A stretch of DNA of 64,000 bases from Alkalibacterium sp. (GTDB taxonomy: Bacteria > Bacillota > Bacilli > Lactobacillales > Carnobacteriaceae_A). Each line of letters begins with the position of its first letter. Positions within the stretch are counted from its first letter, which is position 1. Location of the stretch: contig JAFIFE010000023.1 of assembly GCA_020832185.1 (NCBI GenBank), positions 62,001-126,000 on the forward strand. Direction: 5' to 3'. Below the pieces are notes generated by a model, which had not been told where the DNA came from, made no database searches, and saw nothing but the letters and a program-made list of their open reading frames with translations. The translations under genes and the position numbers were made by a program. This document shows, in pieces, positions 1-8,848 of this stretch.

Positions 1-1194
1 ACGAACTTGTATGATTTTATCCCATTGAATCATGTATACGGCTTATGGGAAGTCACTGCAGGAGAAAAAGTGATTCAAAATGGGCTCATAAAAACAGATG
101 AGATCAAAGCACAAGAGTCCAAAGTCATTGAACTGGCTATCGAATCATTTGAATCTGACGAATCGATTGATTTAACCATTCAGTTTGTTCAAAGGTATCC
201 GACAGAATGGTCAGAGATTGGCCATGAAGTAGCCTGGAGTCAATTCAGATTAAGCGAGGGCGATCGAACGAAAGCATTGCTTACAGCCAGTCTGGAAGCA
301 GAGCCCTTGAGTTTAAGAAGCGACTATGAGCGGGTAATCATTGAAAATTCAAAATTCAGTGTGGTATTCAACCAGTTTGAAGGAAGATTGGTGAGTTACA
401 GTTATAACGGAGGTGAATTGATTACGAATGGGCCGAAACAAAACTTCTGGAGAGCCTTAACAGATAATGACCGGATCAGTCACGATGAATTCAAGTCTTC
501 GAACAGCGAAAAACACTGGAAACAGTTTGCAGTGGACAAAATGCAGGAAAGAATCGAGGAATTTTCAATCGAGCAAGTCAGTGACACAGAATACACCCTT
601 ACAGTTAAGAGCACCCTTGCTCCTCCCATTTATGAATGGGGATTTAGAAGTCAGACAACCTATTCTATTTTCGAAAATGGCAGAATCGATATTTCAGTGA
701 CCTCAAAAAAATATGGAAAAGGGAGTGAGACTCTTCCAAAAATTGGATTACAGATGATGATTTCAAAAGACCTTGCCGAAACAAAGTGGTCTGGAAAAGG
801 ACCGGGAGAATCCTATCCTGATATTATCCTCGCTGCCAGAGACGGGATATGGGAAAGGGCTACTGATGAAATGATTACCCCGTATATCATGCCTCAGGAA
901 AGCGGCAATCGAAGCGATGTAGACTGGGCAGCCTTTTATAATTCCCGGGGTGAAGGAATGATCATTGCTGGAGAACCGTTTAATTTTTCCGTCAGTCAAT
1001 ACACCACGCGAGATGTGGACTTGGCCAGACACAGAACCGAACTTGTATCCGGTGAACAGTTCGAGCTGAATATCGACCATAAATTAAATGGAATCGGCTC
1101 ATCCAGCTGCGGTCCGGGTGTAATGGAGCAGTACCAGTTAAAAAATGGAGACTATGCTTACTCAGTTTCCATCATGCCTTATATCCACCATTAA
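1..1194 (+). CDS. lacZ: LacZ-type beta-galactosidase, C-terminal fragment (GH2), cut by window edge
   Basis: The frame is open from the first base, so the gene starts outside the window and 397 C-terminal residues are visible. They match the end of large cytoplasmic GH2 beta-galactosidases: an Ig-like domain, then the beta-sandwich domain 5 (Bgal_small_N) with NFWRALTDND near residue 150, GKGPGESYPD near 264 and PQESGNRSDVDW near 296. The catalytic glutamates lie upstream and cannot be checked. Only 42 bases separate it from a sugar-binding lipoprotein gene with no terminator between, so the two are probably co-transcribed, suggesting import and hydrolysis of beta-galactosides. The symbol is by family; beta-glucosidase-type relatives are less likely. 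Confidence 0.85.
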   Translation, partial: TNLYDFIPLNHVYGLWEVTAGEKVIQNGLIKTDEIKAQESKVIELAIESFESDESIDLTIQFVQRYPTEWSEIGHEVAWSQFRLSEGDRTKALLTASLEAEPLSLRSDYERVIIENSKFSVVFNQFEGRLVSYSYNGGELITNGPKQNFWRALTDNDRISHDEFKSSNSEKHWKQFAVDKMQERIEEFSIEQVSDTEYTLTVKSTLAPPIYEWGFRSQTTYSIFENGRIDISVTSKKYGKGSETLPKIGLQMMISKDLAETKWSGKGPGESYPDIILAARDGIWERATDEMITPYIMPQESGNRSDVDWAAFYNSRGEGMIIAGEPFNFSVSQYTTRDVDLARHRTELVSGEQFELNIDHKLNGIGSSSCGPGVMEQYQLKNGDYAYSVSIMPYIHH

Positions 1195-1236
1195 TTAAGT
1201 GTGTAACCATTAAAAATAAAAAACGGAGGGATCAAC

Positions 1237-2577
1237 ATGTTTAGCAAAAAGTCATATTTAGCTTTAAGTGCAACAGCATTACTTCTACTCTCAGCTTGTG
1301 GCAATGGGGACGAAATTGATGATACTGGAATTGGGAACGGCAATGGAGACGCAGCAGATGATGGCGATTTTGAAGGAGCGTCTGATGATCCGACTGAGTT
1401 AACGGTCTGGACGTGGGATCCCAACTTCAACGTGGTCGCTTTGGAAATGGCAGAAGAACGCTATCAGGAAGATAATCCGGATTTCAGCTTGAATATCGTT
1501 GAGAACTCACAGGAAGACGTGGTTCAACGGTTAAATACCAGTCTAAGTTCCGGCGTGGCAACTGGGCTGCCGAATATTGTCTTTATAGAAGATTACCGTG
1601 CACCAAGTTTCCTGAATTCATATGAAGGCTCATTCTACGCATTAGGCGATTATTTTGAGACAGATGACTTTGCGGACTATAAACTGGCGGCAGGTACTCA
1701 TGAGGATAATGTATACAATGTGCCTTTTGATACAGGTGTAACTGGGTTGTATGTACGTACTGACTATCTTGAAGATGCAGGCTACTCCCTTGAAGATCTG
1801 GAAGACATTACGTGGGAAGAGTATATTGAAATCGGTGAAGATGTCTATGAACAGACAGGCATCAGCTGGATCACGAATGACCATGGCGATTTAGGATTAA
1901 TGCGCGTCATGATGCAGTCAAGTGGCGTATGGTGGACAGAAGATGAAGATGGAGTGACTCCTTATATCGTTGGAAACGAATCGCTGAGACTGGCATTTGA
2001 AAATTACAAGCAGATGGTGGACGCAGGAATCATGAATGTTCATAACGAATGGGACCAGTTTATTCAAACCTTTAACAATGGGGATGTTGTAACAGTGCCT
2101 ACAGGAAACTGGATCAATGCATCCATCATGCAGGCAGAAGACCAGTCAGGCAACTGGGGAATTGCTCCGATTCCTAGACAAAGTTTGGATGGGTCAGTTA
2201 ATGCATCTAACTTAGGTGGATCCTCTATCTATGTGCTTGATATCGATGAAAAAGAACTCGCTGCAGAATTTCTTGCCGCTACGTTCGGATCAGATGTCGA
2301 TTTCTATCAGGATCTATTAGTAGAAATCGGTGCGATGGGGGCATATGAACCCGCAACAGAAGGAGAGGCTTACGAGTTTGAAGCTGAATTCTATGGTGGA
2401 CAACAGATTTATCAGGACTTAGCAGAATGGACTCAAGAAATACCTGAAGTCGAATTTGGTCAAAGAACTTATGAAATTCAGGATATTTTAGCCGTTGCCT
2501 TACAAGATTACCTGGGTGGCGCAGAATTAGACGATGTTCTTGAAAATGCACAGAGCCAGGCAGAATCAGCTATGTAA
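1237..2577 (+). CDS. ABC sugar importer, solute-binding lipoprotein (family 1)
   Basis: A 446-residue extracellular sugar-binding protein of the MalE/UgpB-like cluster. The N-terminus is a lipoprotein signal with a lipobox LSAC (Cys about 21), so the mature protein is lipid-anchored. A linker of about 30 residues rich in Asp, Gly and Asn follows, then the binding fold beginning LTVWTWDPNF. The ATG at 1237 is preceded by GGAGGG at a good distance. It lies between the lacZ fragment and two permease genes, and a 14-bp hairpin at 2597-2632 separates it from the permeases. The neighbouring beta-galactosidase suggests a beta-galactoside ligand, which is inference only. Confidence 0.9.
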   Translation: MFSKKSYLALSATALLLLSACGNGDEIDDTGIGNGNGDAADDGDFEGASDDPTELTVWTWDPNFNVVALEMAEERYQEDNPDFSLNIVENSQEDVVQRLNTSLSSGVATGLPNIVFIEDYRAPSFLNSYEGSFYALGDYFETDDFADYKLAAGTHEDNVYNVPFDTGVTGLYVRTDYLEDAGYSLEDLEDITWEEYIEIGEDVYEQTGISWITNDHGDLGLMRVMMQSSGVWWTEDEDGVTPYIVGNESLRLAFENYKQMVDAGIMNVHNEWDQFIQTFNNGDVVTVPTGNWINASIMQAEDQSGNWGIAPIPRQSLDGSVNASNLGGSSIYVLDIDEKELAAEFLAATFGSDVDFYQDLLVEIGAMGAYEPATEGEAYEFEAEFYGGQQIYQDLAEWTQEIPEVEFGQRTYEIQDILAVALQDYLGGAELDDVLENAQSQAESAM

Positions 2578-2596
2578 GGTTTACTCGATTTAAGTT

Positions 2597-2637
2597 ACAG
2601 GCTCTTTCAATCACTTACTTGAAAGAGCCTGTATTTT
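2597..2637 (+). terminator. Intercistronic hairpin between lipoprotein and permease genes
   Basis: A perfect 14-bp stem (2597-2610 with 2619-2632) and an 8-base loop, followed by ATTTTATT. It lies 20 bases after the lipoprotein stop codon. In importer operons such hairpins usually act as partial terminators or mRNA stabilisers that keep binding protein in excess over permease. Confidence 0.8.
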
Positions 2638-2656
2638 ATTAAAAGGGGGAGTTAAA

Positions 2657-3568
2657 ATGTCATCTGAGCACGTTGTGCCAAAGAAGAAGAAAATGGGTAA
2701 ACTTGAAAGAAATAGAGTTATCATGAGTTGGACATTTGTGATTATTCCAACGATTTTTATTGTTCTGTTTTATTTTTACCCGATGATTCAGGCGTTTTGG
2801 ATTTCACTTCATACTGGAGCGGGAATCAACTTAAACTTTACAGGTCTTGATAACTACAGACGACTCTTTAATGACCAGGCGTTTATCAGAGCGATGACCA
2901 ATACCTTCATTTTTCTCATCTTTCAAATACCGTTAATGATCATATTGGCACTGATGTTTTCTGTGCTCTTAAACCAGAAAACACTAAAATATAAAGGAAT
3001 TTTCAGAACGATTGTGTTTCTTCCAGCGATTACTTCTCTGGTTGCCTACTCATTAGTGTTCAGGTATCTTTTCGCAAATAATGGGATTGTTAATCAGATC
3101 CTGATGTTCATCAACCTTATTGACAGCCCGATACTGTGGCTGGGAAATCCGTTCTGGGCAAGAGTGCTGATCATCATTGCCATTACCTGGAGATGGACAG
3201 GGTATAACATGATTTTCTACTTATCCGCTCTCCAGAATGTCGATCCCGGGATATACGAAGCGGCACGCATGGATGGGGCTAATGCTGTACAGCAATTCTT
3301 CAAAATAACCATTCCAATGCTTAGACCCGTTATTTTATTTACGTCGATCACTTCAACTATCGGGACCTTACAGTTATTCGATGAGCCGATGAACTTGACA
3401 GGTGGGGGACCGGGTAATGCAACGACGACCCTGTCGCAGTATATCTATAATTTATCCTTTGAATACACCCCAAACTTTGGGTACGCAGCAGCAGTGTCCT
3501 ATAGTATTGTAGTTTTTGTTATCATACTGTCTGTTATTCAGTTTAGAGTAGGGAGGGAAAGAAAATGA
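2657..3568 (+). CDS. ABC sugar importer, permease 1 (MalF/LacF type)
   Basis: A 303-residue inner-membrane permease with about six transmembrane helices; the first is near residues 25-47, after a Lys-rich cytoplasmic tail. The EAA loop that docks the ATPase is visible as YEAARMDGANAVQQFF, followed by KITIPMLRP, near residues 200-225. The motif NLTGGGPGNAT toward the C-terminus is typical of carbohydrate permeases of the binding-protein-dependent family. The start has a RBS (AAAGGGGGAG). Its stop overlaps the next permease start (ATGA), so the pair is translationally coupled. It should form a heterodimer with the product of 3565-4398. Confidence 0.92.
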   Translation: MSSEHVVPKKKKMGKLERNRVIMSWTFVIIPTIFIVLFYFYPMIQAFWISLHTGAGINLNFTGLDNYRRLFNDQAFIRAMTNTFIFLIFQIPLMIILALMFSVLLNQKTLKYKGIFRTIVFLPAITSLVAYSLVFRYLFANNGIVNQILMFINLIDSPILWLGNPFWARVLIIIAITWRWTGYNMIFYLSALQNVDPGIYEAARMDGANAVQQFFKITIPMLRPVILFTSITSTIGTLQLFDEPMNLTGGGPGNATTTLSQYIYNLSFEYTPNFGYAAAVSYSIVVFVIILSVIQFRVGRERK

Positions 3569-4398
3569 AACAGAATCTTGCGATGAAAAAGTTCTTTATG
3601 TATTTTTTCCTGATCATCACGTCTATCATGTTCTTCTTCCCATTCTACTTTCTAGTGGTAAGCATCACGAATGCCTCTGTAGATATTACAAGAGGAAGAC
3701 TCTTGCCGGGCACTCACTTTATGGAAAACTTCAGAACCATGCTTGAGACGACTATTCTGACGCGTTCTGTCTGGAATTCGACGATTATTTCCATCAGTCA
3801 GACGTTTCTGTCTATCTTCATTTCGTCTTTAGCCGGGTATGGTTTTGAAGTACACAAAAGCAGAGGGAAAGAAGTAATCTATAACATCATTCTGTTGTCT
3901 ATGATGATTCCTTTCGCGGCGTTGATGGTTCCTTTATTCAGATTATTTGGAACAATTTCTGGTTTAGCCCCGGGCTTAGGGATCGACACGTTATTCGGTG
4001 TGATTCTGCCTTATGTATCGACCGCATTCCTGGTGTTCTTCTTTAGACAGAATACTAAAATGTTTCCAAAAGAATTGCTGGAGGCAGGCAGAATGGACGG
4101 ACTGTCTGAACTGGGTCTGTTCCTGAAAATATACATTCCTACTATGAAAACGACCTATGCAGCAGCGGGGATCGTCACATTTATGGGCGCATGGAACAAC
4201 TATCTATGGCCTTTGGTTATCCTGCAGTCGCCAAGAAACTACACTGTCCCTCTCGTTATATCTGCCATGGGATCAGGGTATACAATCGATTATGGCTCAG
4301 TCATGATTGCCATATTCTTTACAACGATACCGACTGCGATTATATTCTTTGTTCTACAGAAACATTTTGTTGCTGGAATGGTTGGATCAATCAAATAA
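3565..4398 (+). CDS. ABC sugar importer, permease 2 (MalG/LacG type)
   Basis: A 277-residue permease with six predicted helices and an EAA loop LEAGRMDGLSELGLFLKIY near residues 172-190. The C-terminal segment FVLQKHFVAGMVGSIK closely fits MalG/LacG-type proteins. The start overlaps the preceding permease stop by four bases. It is the last gene of the importer; no ATP-binding subunit follows, so the transporter must use an ATPase encoded elsewhere, as is usual for MsmK/UgpC-dependent systems. Confidence 0.92.
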   Translation: MKQNLAMKKFFMYFFLIITSIMFFFPFYFLVVSITNASVDITRGRLLPGTHFMENFRTMLETTILTRSVWNSTIISISQTFLSIFISSLAGYGFEVHKSRGKEVIYNIILLSMMIPFAALMVPLFRLFGTISGLAPGLGIDTLFGVILPYVSTAFLVFFFRQNTKMFPKELLEAGRMDGLSELGLFLKIYIPTMKTTYAAAGIVTFMGAWNNYLWPLVILQSPRNYTVPLVISAMGSGYTIDYGSVMIAIFFTTIPTAIIFFVLQKHFVAGMVGSIK

Positions 4399-4406
4399 AA
4401 CTAAAA

Positions 4407-4451
4407 ACAAGCAGACTTGATTTCATTCCGGTGAAAATTGAGTCTGCTTGT
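4407..4451 (+). terminator. Hairpin downstream of first importer operon
   Basis: An 11-bp outer stem (4407-4417 with 4441-4451) continues with an inner 5-bp stem (TTTCA/TGAAA). The following T-run is weak, so it may be an imperfect terminator or a 3' stabilising hairpin. Confidence 0.5.
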
Positions 4452-4536
4452 CTGTATAGTGTATTGGCAATTAAAAGCTTTGTTACCAGATACATTGAAT
4501 AAAGAATAGTTTTAATACTTGGAGACGGTCACTTGT

Positions 4537-4565
4537 TTGACTTCAATAGGAAGTGGGCATATAAT
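4537..4565 (+). promoter_or_regulatory. Consensus sigma-A promoter of the GH13 gene
   Basis: TTGACT at 4537-4542 and TATAAT at 4560-4565 with exactly 17 bases between. The predicted transcription start is near 4572, about 90 bases upstream of the preferred ATG. Confidence 0.8.
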
Positions 4566-4575
4566 TTAGCTGTCA

Positions 4576-4589
4576 TTAAAACGGTTACA
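4576..4589 (+). promoter_or_regulatory. cre site (CcpA operator) just downstream of the start of transcription
   Basis: TTAAAACGGTTACA matches the Gram-positive cre consensus TGWAANCGNTNWCA at all but one position. It lies about +5 to +18 of the promoter at 4537-4565, a position where CcpA would block initiation or elongation. The alpha-glucosidase gene is therefore probably glucose-repressed. Confidence 0.7.
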
Positions 4590-4660
4590 CTAAGTCTGTG
4601 TACCCTCATAATATTTTTTTTAAAAAAAACATGACCTTATTAGATTGGAATGACCGACAT

Positions 4661-6340
4661 ATGACTAGAAAATGGTGGAAAGAATCAGTTGTTTACCAGA
4701 TTTACCCTAAGAGTTTTCAGGACAGCAACGCTAACGGATCAGGAGACATCAGAGGGATAATCAATAGACTGGATTATTTGAAGCGTTTGGGAATAGATAT
4801 CATATGGATCTGCCCTATATACAAATCGCCAATGGATGACGGCGGGTATGATATCTCGGATTACTATTCAATCGATCCCATGTTCGGGGATAATGAAGAC
4901 TTTGATGAACTAATCAGACGTGCGGATGATCTGGGCATTAAAATCCTGATGGACCTGGTAGTGAATCATACCTCTGATGAACATCAGTGGTTTAAAGAGG
5001 CGCTCTCTGATCAAACCAGCAAATACAGAGACTACTACTTATTTAAAAAAGGGGTGAATGGAGAGCCACCGAATAACTGGCGCTCTTACTTTGGAGGGTC
5101 TGCCTGGGAAGCTGTTCCTGGAGAAGAAAACATGTTTTATCTTCATGCATTCAGCCGTAAACAACCTGATTTGAACTGGGAAAATCCAGACCTTAGAGAA
5201 GACATCTATGAAATGATCAACTATTGGCTCGATAAGGGCCTGGCAGGGTTTCGAGTGGATGCTATTTTAAACATCAAAAAGAACATGGTTTACGGCACAC
5301 TTGAGCCAGATGCAGAAGACGGACTGGTGTATATAGGGCACTGGATCATGAATCAGCCAGGCGTGACATCACTTTTAAAAGAATTGAACGCTCGTACATT
5401 TGAACAGCGAGACAGTTTTACAGTAGCTGAGGCAGCTGTACCTAATGAAGACCTGGAGGAATATATAGGACCAGACGGGTTCTTTTCTATGGTGTTTGAC
5501 TTTAGTTACACGGATATCGATGTCAGTGAAACAGGAGACTGGTTCAGGCCGAGCGGCTGGACCTTTGAAGACATGCGAGAAAAGATAGTTTTGAATCAGC
5601 TGATCACTCAGGAAAAGGGGTGGGGGGCGCTTTATCTGGAGAATCACGATCAGCCTCGTTCGGTCAGTAAATACATTCCGAAAGAAGACATCAGCGACTA
5701 CAGCAAAAAGATGCTGGCTACTCTATTTATGATGTTGAGAGGGACTCCCTTCATTTATCAGGGACAGGAAATTGGGATGACCAATATTGAAATGAATGTA
5801 ATCGACCAATTTGAGGACATAGCGACTCACGATCAGTACAAACGGGCCCTAAAGGAAGGGGTGTCAGAAGAAGACGCTTTTCGGTTGATCAGTAGTCGCA
5901 GTCGTGACAACTCCAGAACACCCATGCAATGGAATGATAGTAAACAGGCAGGTTTCTCGGAATCAGACAAGACCTGGATGAAGGTCAATCCGAACTATAC
6001 TCAAATCAATGTGGACCAGCAGGAGGGTGATGCACAGTCTGTACTCACTTTTTATAAGGAACTGATTCAACTTAGAAAAAACAGTCCATATAAAGAAGCC
6101 ATCGTTTATGGTGAGTTCGTGCCTGAGCTGTCAAACAGAACTCAGACTATCGTATATGAACGGATAACCGCTCGTGTAAATGTTCTTGTTGCAATCAATT
6201 ATACCAATACTGTTCAGACCATACGCATTCCATCGGACTATACTGTCTGTGTGTTGAGTAACTATGATGACCGATCAACCCGTCTAGATACGCTGCTCAC
6301 ACTCCGTCCCTATGAGAGCATCATTGCAGCCAATCAGTGA
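4661..6340 (+). CDS. malL: GH13 alpha-glucosidase (exo-alpha-1,4-glucosidase/oligo-glucosidase type)
   Basis: A 559-residue cytoplasmic alpha-glucosidase that removes terminal glucose from imported alpha-gluco-oligosaccharides. The N-terminus WWKESVVYQIYPKSF is typical of the subfamily. Visible are region I DLVVNH, region V QPDLNW, the nucleophile Asp200 in GFRVDAIL, acid/base Glu257 in TVAEAA and Asp330 in ENHDQPR. Ala follows the nucleophile, as in alpha-1,4-specific enzymes, where alpha-1,6-specific ones carry Val; maltase-like specificity is therefore inferred. I chose ATG 4661 because it gives the usual length; a longer frame from GTG 4598 has no RBS and would overlap the leader. The RBS at 4661 is weak (GGAA). 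Confidence 0.85.
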   Translation: MTRKWWKESVVYQIYPKSFQDSNANGSGDIRGIINRLDYLKRLGIDIIWICPIYKSPMDDGGYDISDYYSIDPMFGDNEDFDELIRRADDLGIKILMDLVVNHTSDEHQWFKEALSDQTSKYRDYYLFKKGVNGEPPNNWRSYFGGSAWEAVPGEENMFYLHAFSRKQPDLNWENPDLREDIYEMINYWLDKGLAGFRVDAILNIKKNMVYGTLEPDAEDGLVYIGHWIMNQPGVTSLLKELNARTFEQRDSFTVAEAAVPNEDLEEYIGPDGFFSMVFDFSYTDIDVSETGDWFRPSGWTFEDMREKIVLNQLITQEKGWGALYLENHDQPRSVSKYIPKEDISDYSKKMLATLFMMLRGTPFIYQGQEIGMTNIEMNVIDQFEDIATHDQYKRALKEGVSEEDAFRLISSRSRDNSRTPMQWNDSKQAGFSESDKTWMKVNPNYTQINVDQQEGDAQSVLTFYKELIQLRKNSPYKEAIVYGEFVPELSNRTQTIVYERITARVNVLVAINYTNTVQTIRIPSDYTVCVLSNYDDRSTRLDTLLTLRPYESIIAANQ

Positions 6341-6394
6341 TTATTTAATAGAATCTTTTCTTATAATAACAATGATTTTCCTTAAAATAGGTTC

Positions 6395-6416
6395 GTGAAT
6401 TTAGATAGAAATTCAC
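6395..6416 (+). terminator. Small hairpin after the GH13 gene
   Basis: An 8-bp stem GTGAATTT/AAATTCAC with a 6-base loop, about 55 bases after the GH13 stop. There is no T-run, so termination is uncertain. Confidence 0.3.
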
Positions 6417-6450
6417 AAAAATTGCAACTCAAACGGCTCGAGATGCTGAA

Positions 6451-6470
6451 TTATGATACCGCTATCATAA
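6451..6470. promoter_or_regulatory. Inverted repeat upstream of second importer promoter (possible operator)
   Basis: Arms TTATGATA and TATCATAA flank a 4-base centre CCGC, 13 bases upstream of the -35 hexamer. The position suits an activator site or an auxiliary repressor site; the cognate regulator is not in the window. Confidence 0.5.
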
Positions 6471-6483
6471 TAGAGGCATTCTA

Positions 6484-6512
6484 TTGATAAGCTGCTAAGT
6501 TTGTTATATATT
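6484..6512 (+). promoter_or_regulatory. Sigma-A promoter of second importer operon
   Basis: TTGATA (6484-6489), a 17-base spacer and TATATT (6507-6512). Transcription would begin near 6519, immediately before the operator-like sites at 6518-6544. Confidence 0.7.
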
Positions 6513-6517
6513 TGACT

Positions 6518-6544
6518 TGTAAGCACTTGCACAAGAGTTGTGCA
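6518..6544. promoter_or_regulatory. Overlapping cre-like site and 17-bp palindrome in the leader
   Basis: TGTAAGCACTTGCA at 6518-6531 resembles cre with two mismatches. It overlaps the perfect dyad TGCACAA-GAG-TTGTGCA (6528-6544). Both sit at the predicted transcription start and just ahead of the RBS, as expected for roadblock repression by CcpA and/or a LacI-family sugar repressor. Confidence 0.55.
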
Positions 6545-6572
6545 GGAGGAACAGAAAAAGGGAGGAAAAACA

Positions 6573-7898
6573 ATGTCCAAGAGCACTTATTTGTACAAAG
6601 GATTATTTTTACTTTCGGCAACAGCTTTACTTGCAGCCTGTGGGAATGAAGGCGATATTCCTGGAACAGACGGCACAGGAGATAACGGGAATGACAATGG
6701 GGATGCCGGTGAAGATATCAGTTTGACGATCATGCAGGGGAAAGTTGAATTTAACAATCAGTTCAATGATCTTGCTCAGATGTACATGGATGACAACCCT
6801 AATATATCGATCGATATTACATCTGTCGGTGGGGGTACAGAATACTTCACCCAGCTTACCACCCGCTTTTCAGCTGGTGACGAGCCGGACATATTCAGTG
6901 TAGCCGGTCCGAATGAGTTCGAACAAATGGCGGAATACTTGGCTGACCTGACCGATACAGAGGCTGCCGCAGCCGCTCTGGATGGCACAATGGAAGACGT
7001 TACTGATGAGGACGGTGTGATTACAGCGCTCCCTTACAACCTAGAAGGGTACGGATTTATTTACAATAGAGAGGTGTTTGAAGCTGCCGGAATCGATGCG
7101 GAAGCTATCAGTACCTATGAGGACCTGGAAGAAGCGGTCCAGACAATTGACAGTCAGAAAGAAGACCTTGATATTGAGGCAGTCTTCGCGTTTCCGGGAG
7201 CAGAAGCGTGGGTACCCGGTAATCACTTATCAAACGTGTTCCTCACACATGAATTCAATGAAAATGTAAATACGGCATATAATGCTGATACAGTCGAATT
7301 TGAAAGAGGAGATGAATTCCAGCGAATGCTTGACCTGCAAGTCGACTACTCTGTCCAGCCTGTATTGAGTTTAGATTATTCTCAGCAGGTAGAAGAGTAC
7401 TTCTCTTTAGGTCAGGTAGCGATGATCCAGCAAGGAAACTGGGTCTATCCGACCCTTGAGCAAATGGATCCTGAATTTGCTGAAAACAGTGTCGGGATGA
7501 TTCCGATTCCTCTTGAAGGCTACGAAAATCAACTGCCTGTTGGGGTGCCAAACTACTGGGCAGTAAACAGCAATAAAGATGAATCAACTATTCAGGCAGC
7601 AAAAGATTTCCTTGACTGGATGTATTTATCAGATGAGGGGAAAGATTTCGTTATCAATGAGTTCAACTTCATTCCGGCTTACGAAGGATATGAAGATATG
7701 GAAATCAATGACCCATTATCTCAGGTCGTTTATGATTATTCAGAACGAGGAGATACAATTGGATGGGTATTTAACGGGTATCCGACAGGCTGGACAAATA
7801 ACGAGTTCGGGCCAAACATTCAGGCTTATATCGGTGGAGAAATGTCATGGGATGAAATGATAGACAACTCCATATCAGGATGGGAATCACTCAAATAA
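6573..7898 (+). CDS. ABC sugar importer, solute-binding lipoprotein (second system)
   Basis: A 441-residue family-1 sugar-binding lipoprotein. The signal peptide ends in a LAAC lipobox, followed by an Asp/Gly/Asn-rich linker and a fold starting ISLTIMQGKVEF. The ATG at 6573 follows GGGAGG at ideal spacing; an in-frame GTG 33 bases upstream lies inside the palindrome and has no separate RBS. It begins an operon with two permeases and lies beside alpha-glucosidase genes (GH13 upstream, GH31 downstream), so alpha-glucosides are the likely ligand. It is clearly distinct in sequence from the lipoproteins at 1237 and 48819. Confidence 0.9.
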   Translation: MSKSTYLYKGLFLLSATALLAACGNEGDIPGTDGTGDNGNDNGDAGEDISLTIMQGKVEFNNQFNDLAQMYMDDNPNISIDITSVGGGTEYFTQLTTRFSAGDEPDIFSVAGPNEFEQMAEYLADLTDTEAAAAALDGTMEDVTDEDGVITALPYNLEGYGFIYNREVFEAAGIDAEAISTYEDLEEAVQTIDSQKEDLDIEAVFAFPGAEAWVPGNHLSNVFLTHEFNENVNTAYNADTVEFERGDEFQRMLDLQVDYSVQPVLSLDYSQQVEEYFSLGQVAMIQQGNWVYPTLEQMDPEFAENSVGMIPIPLEGYENQLPVGVPNYWAVNSNKDESTIQAAKDFLDWMYLSDEGKDFVINEFNFIPAYEGYEDMEINDPLSQVVYDYSERGDTIGWVFNGYPTGWTNNEFGPNIQAYIGGEMSWDEMIDNSISGWESLK

Positions 7899-7904
7899 CA
7901 GGTG

Positions 7905-7940
7905 AAAGGACCATATGTATCTCAGAATATGGTCCTTTTT
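7905..7940 (+). terminator. Hairpin with T-run between lipoprotein and permease genes
   Basis: A 12-bp perfect stem (7905-7916 with 7927-7938), a 10-base loop and a run of T at the 3' edge, seven bases after the lipoprotein stop. It is the same arrangement as in the other two importer operons and probably gives partial termination. Confidence 0.8.
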
Positions 7941-7987
7941 ACTCTTAGACAGATCATTCAGACTTTTGCAGAGAAAGGAAAAGGGGT

Positions 7988-8848
7988 ATGAGAAATAAAG
8001 AATTGAGCTTCTGGCTGTTTATCACACCAGTCATACTAAGTTTGTCCCTGGTTGTCATTCTTCCAGTCATCATGGGTTTCTTTTATTCATTTACTGACTG
8101 GAACGGCTTAGGTTTCAACCAGTTTATTGGATTATCACATTACAGAAGACTACTAGATGACAATCAGTTCAGGCAATCTTTGTGGTTTACATTTAGATTT
8201 GCATTCGTTAGTGTCATTATACTGAATATCGTGGGACTGAGTTTAGCACTTCTTGTGACAAGTAAACTTAAATCCCGCAACCTCCTCAGAACCGTATTTT
8301 TTATGCCCAATCTGATCGGCGGACTTATTTTAGGGTTCATCTGGCAGTTCATATTTATCAGAGTCTTCGCTGCTCTTGGAAACTTTACGGGGATTGAGGG
8401 CTTGTTAGGCTGGTTGTCTACTCCTGCTACAGGTTTTTGGGCACTGGTCATATTGACCGTATGGCAGCAGGCCGGGTATATCATGATCATCTATATCGCT
8501 TATTTACAGGGCATACCAAAAGAATTGATCGAATCAGCCAATATCGATGGCGCAACGCCATTTCAGAAATTCAAGTTTATTATTTTTCCACTCATAGCAC
8601 CGGGGTTCACGGTATCAATGTTTTTAACGCTATCAAGCTCATTTAAAATCTATGATCAGAACCTGTCTTTGACTGGCGGTGGTCCATTTAACTCCACTCA
8701 GATGGTCGCAATGAATATTGTAGATACAGCTTTCTCAAGTAATCAAATGGCTTACGGACAGTCTAAGGCGGTTATTTTCTTCATTATTGTCGCTACGTTT
8801 TCATTGTCTCAAGTCTATTACAGTAAGAAAAGAGAGGTTGATCTATAA
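7988..8848 (+). CDS. ABC sugar importer, permease 1 (second system)
   Basis: A 286-residue MalF/UgpA-type permease. The first helix is at about residues 9-31 (FWLFITPVILSLSLVV), with five more. The EAA loop ELIESANIDGATPFQKF is near residues 175-192, and LSLTGGGPFNST is close to the end. A RBS (AAAGGAAAAGGGG) precedes ATG 7988. The stop codon overlaps the start of permease 2 by one base. It should assemble with the 8848-9693 product and an ATPase encoded elsewhere. Confidence 0.92.
   Translation: MRNKELSFWLFITPVILSLSLVVILPVIMGFFYSFTDWNGLGFNQFIGLSHYRRLLDDNQFRQSLWFTFRFAFVSVIILNIVGLSLALLVTSKLKSRNLLRTVFFMPNLIGGLILGFIWQFIFIRVFAALGNFTGIEGLLGWLSTPATGFWALVILTVWQQAGYIMIIYIAYLQGIPKELIESANIDGATPFQKFKFIIFPLIAPGFTVSMFLTLSSSFKIYDQNLSLTGGGPFNSTQMVAMNIVDTAFSSNQMAYGQSKAVIFFIIVATFSLSQVYYSKKREVDL

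Noticed and set aside
4191-4502. 103-codon ORF overlapping permease 2
   Set aside because: It is a shadow frame in a conserved permease gene and has no RBS.
4598-4660. GTG start for the GH13 gene
   Set aside because: No RBS, it directly follows the cre site, and the extra 21 residues are not part of the family's N-terminus.
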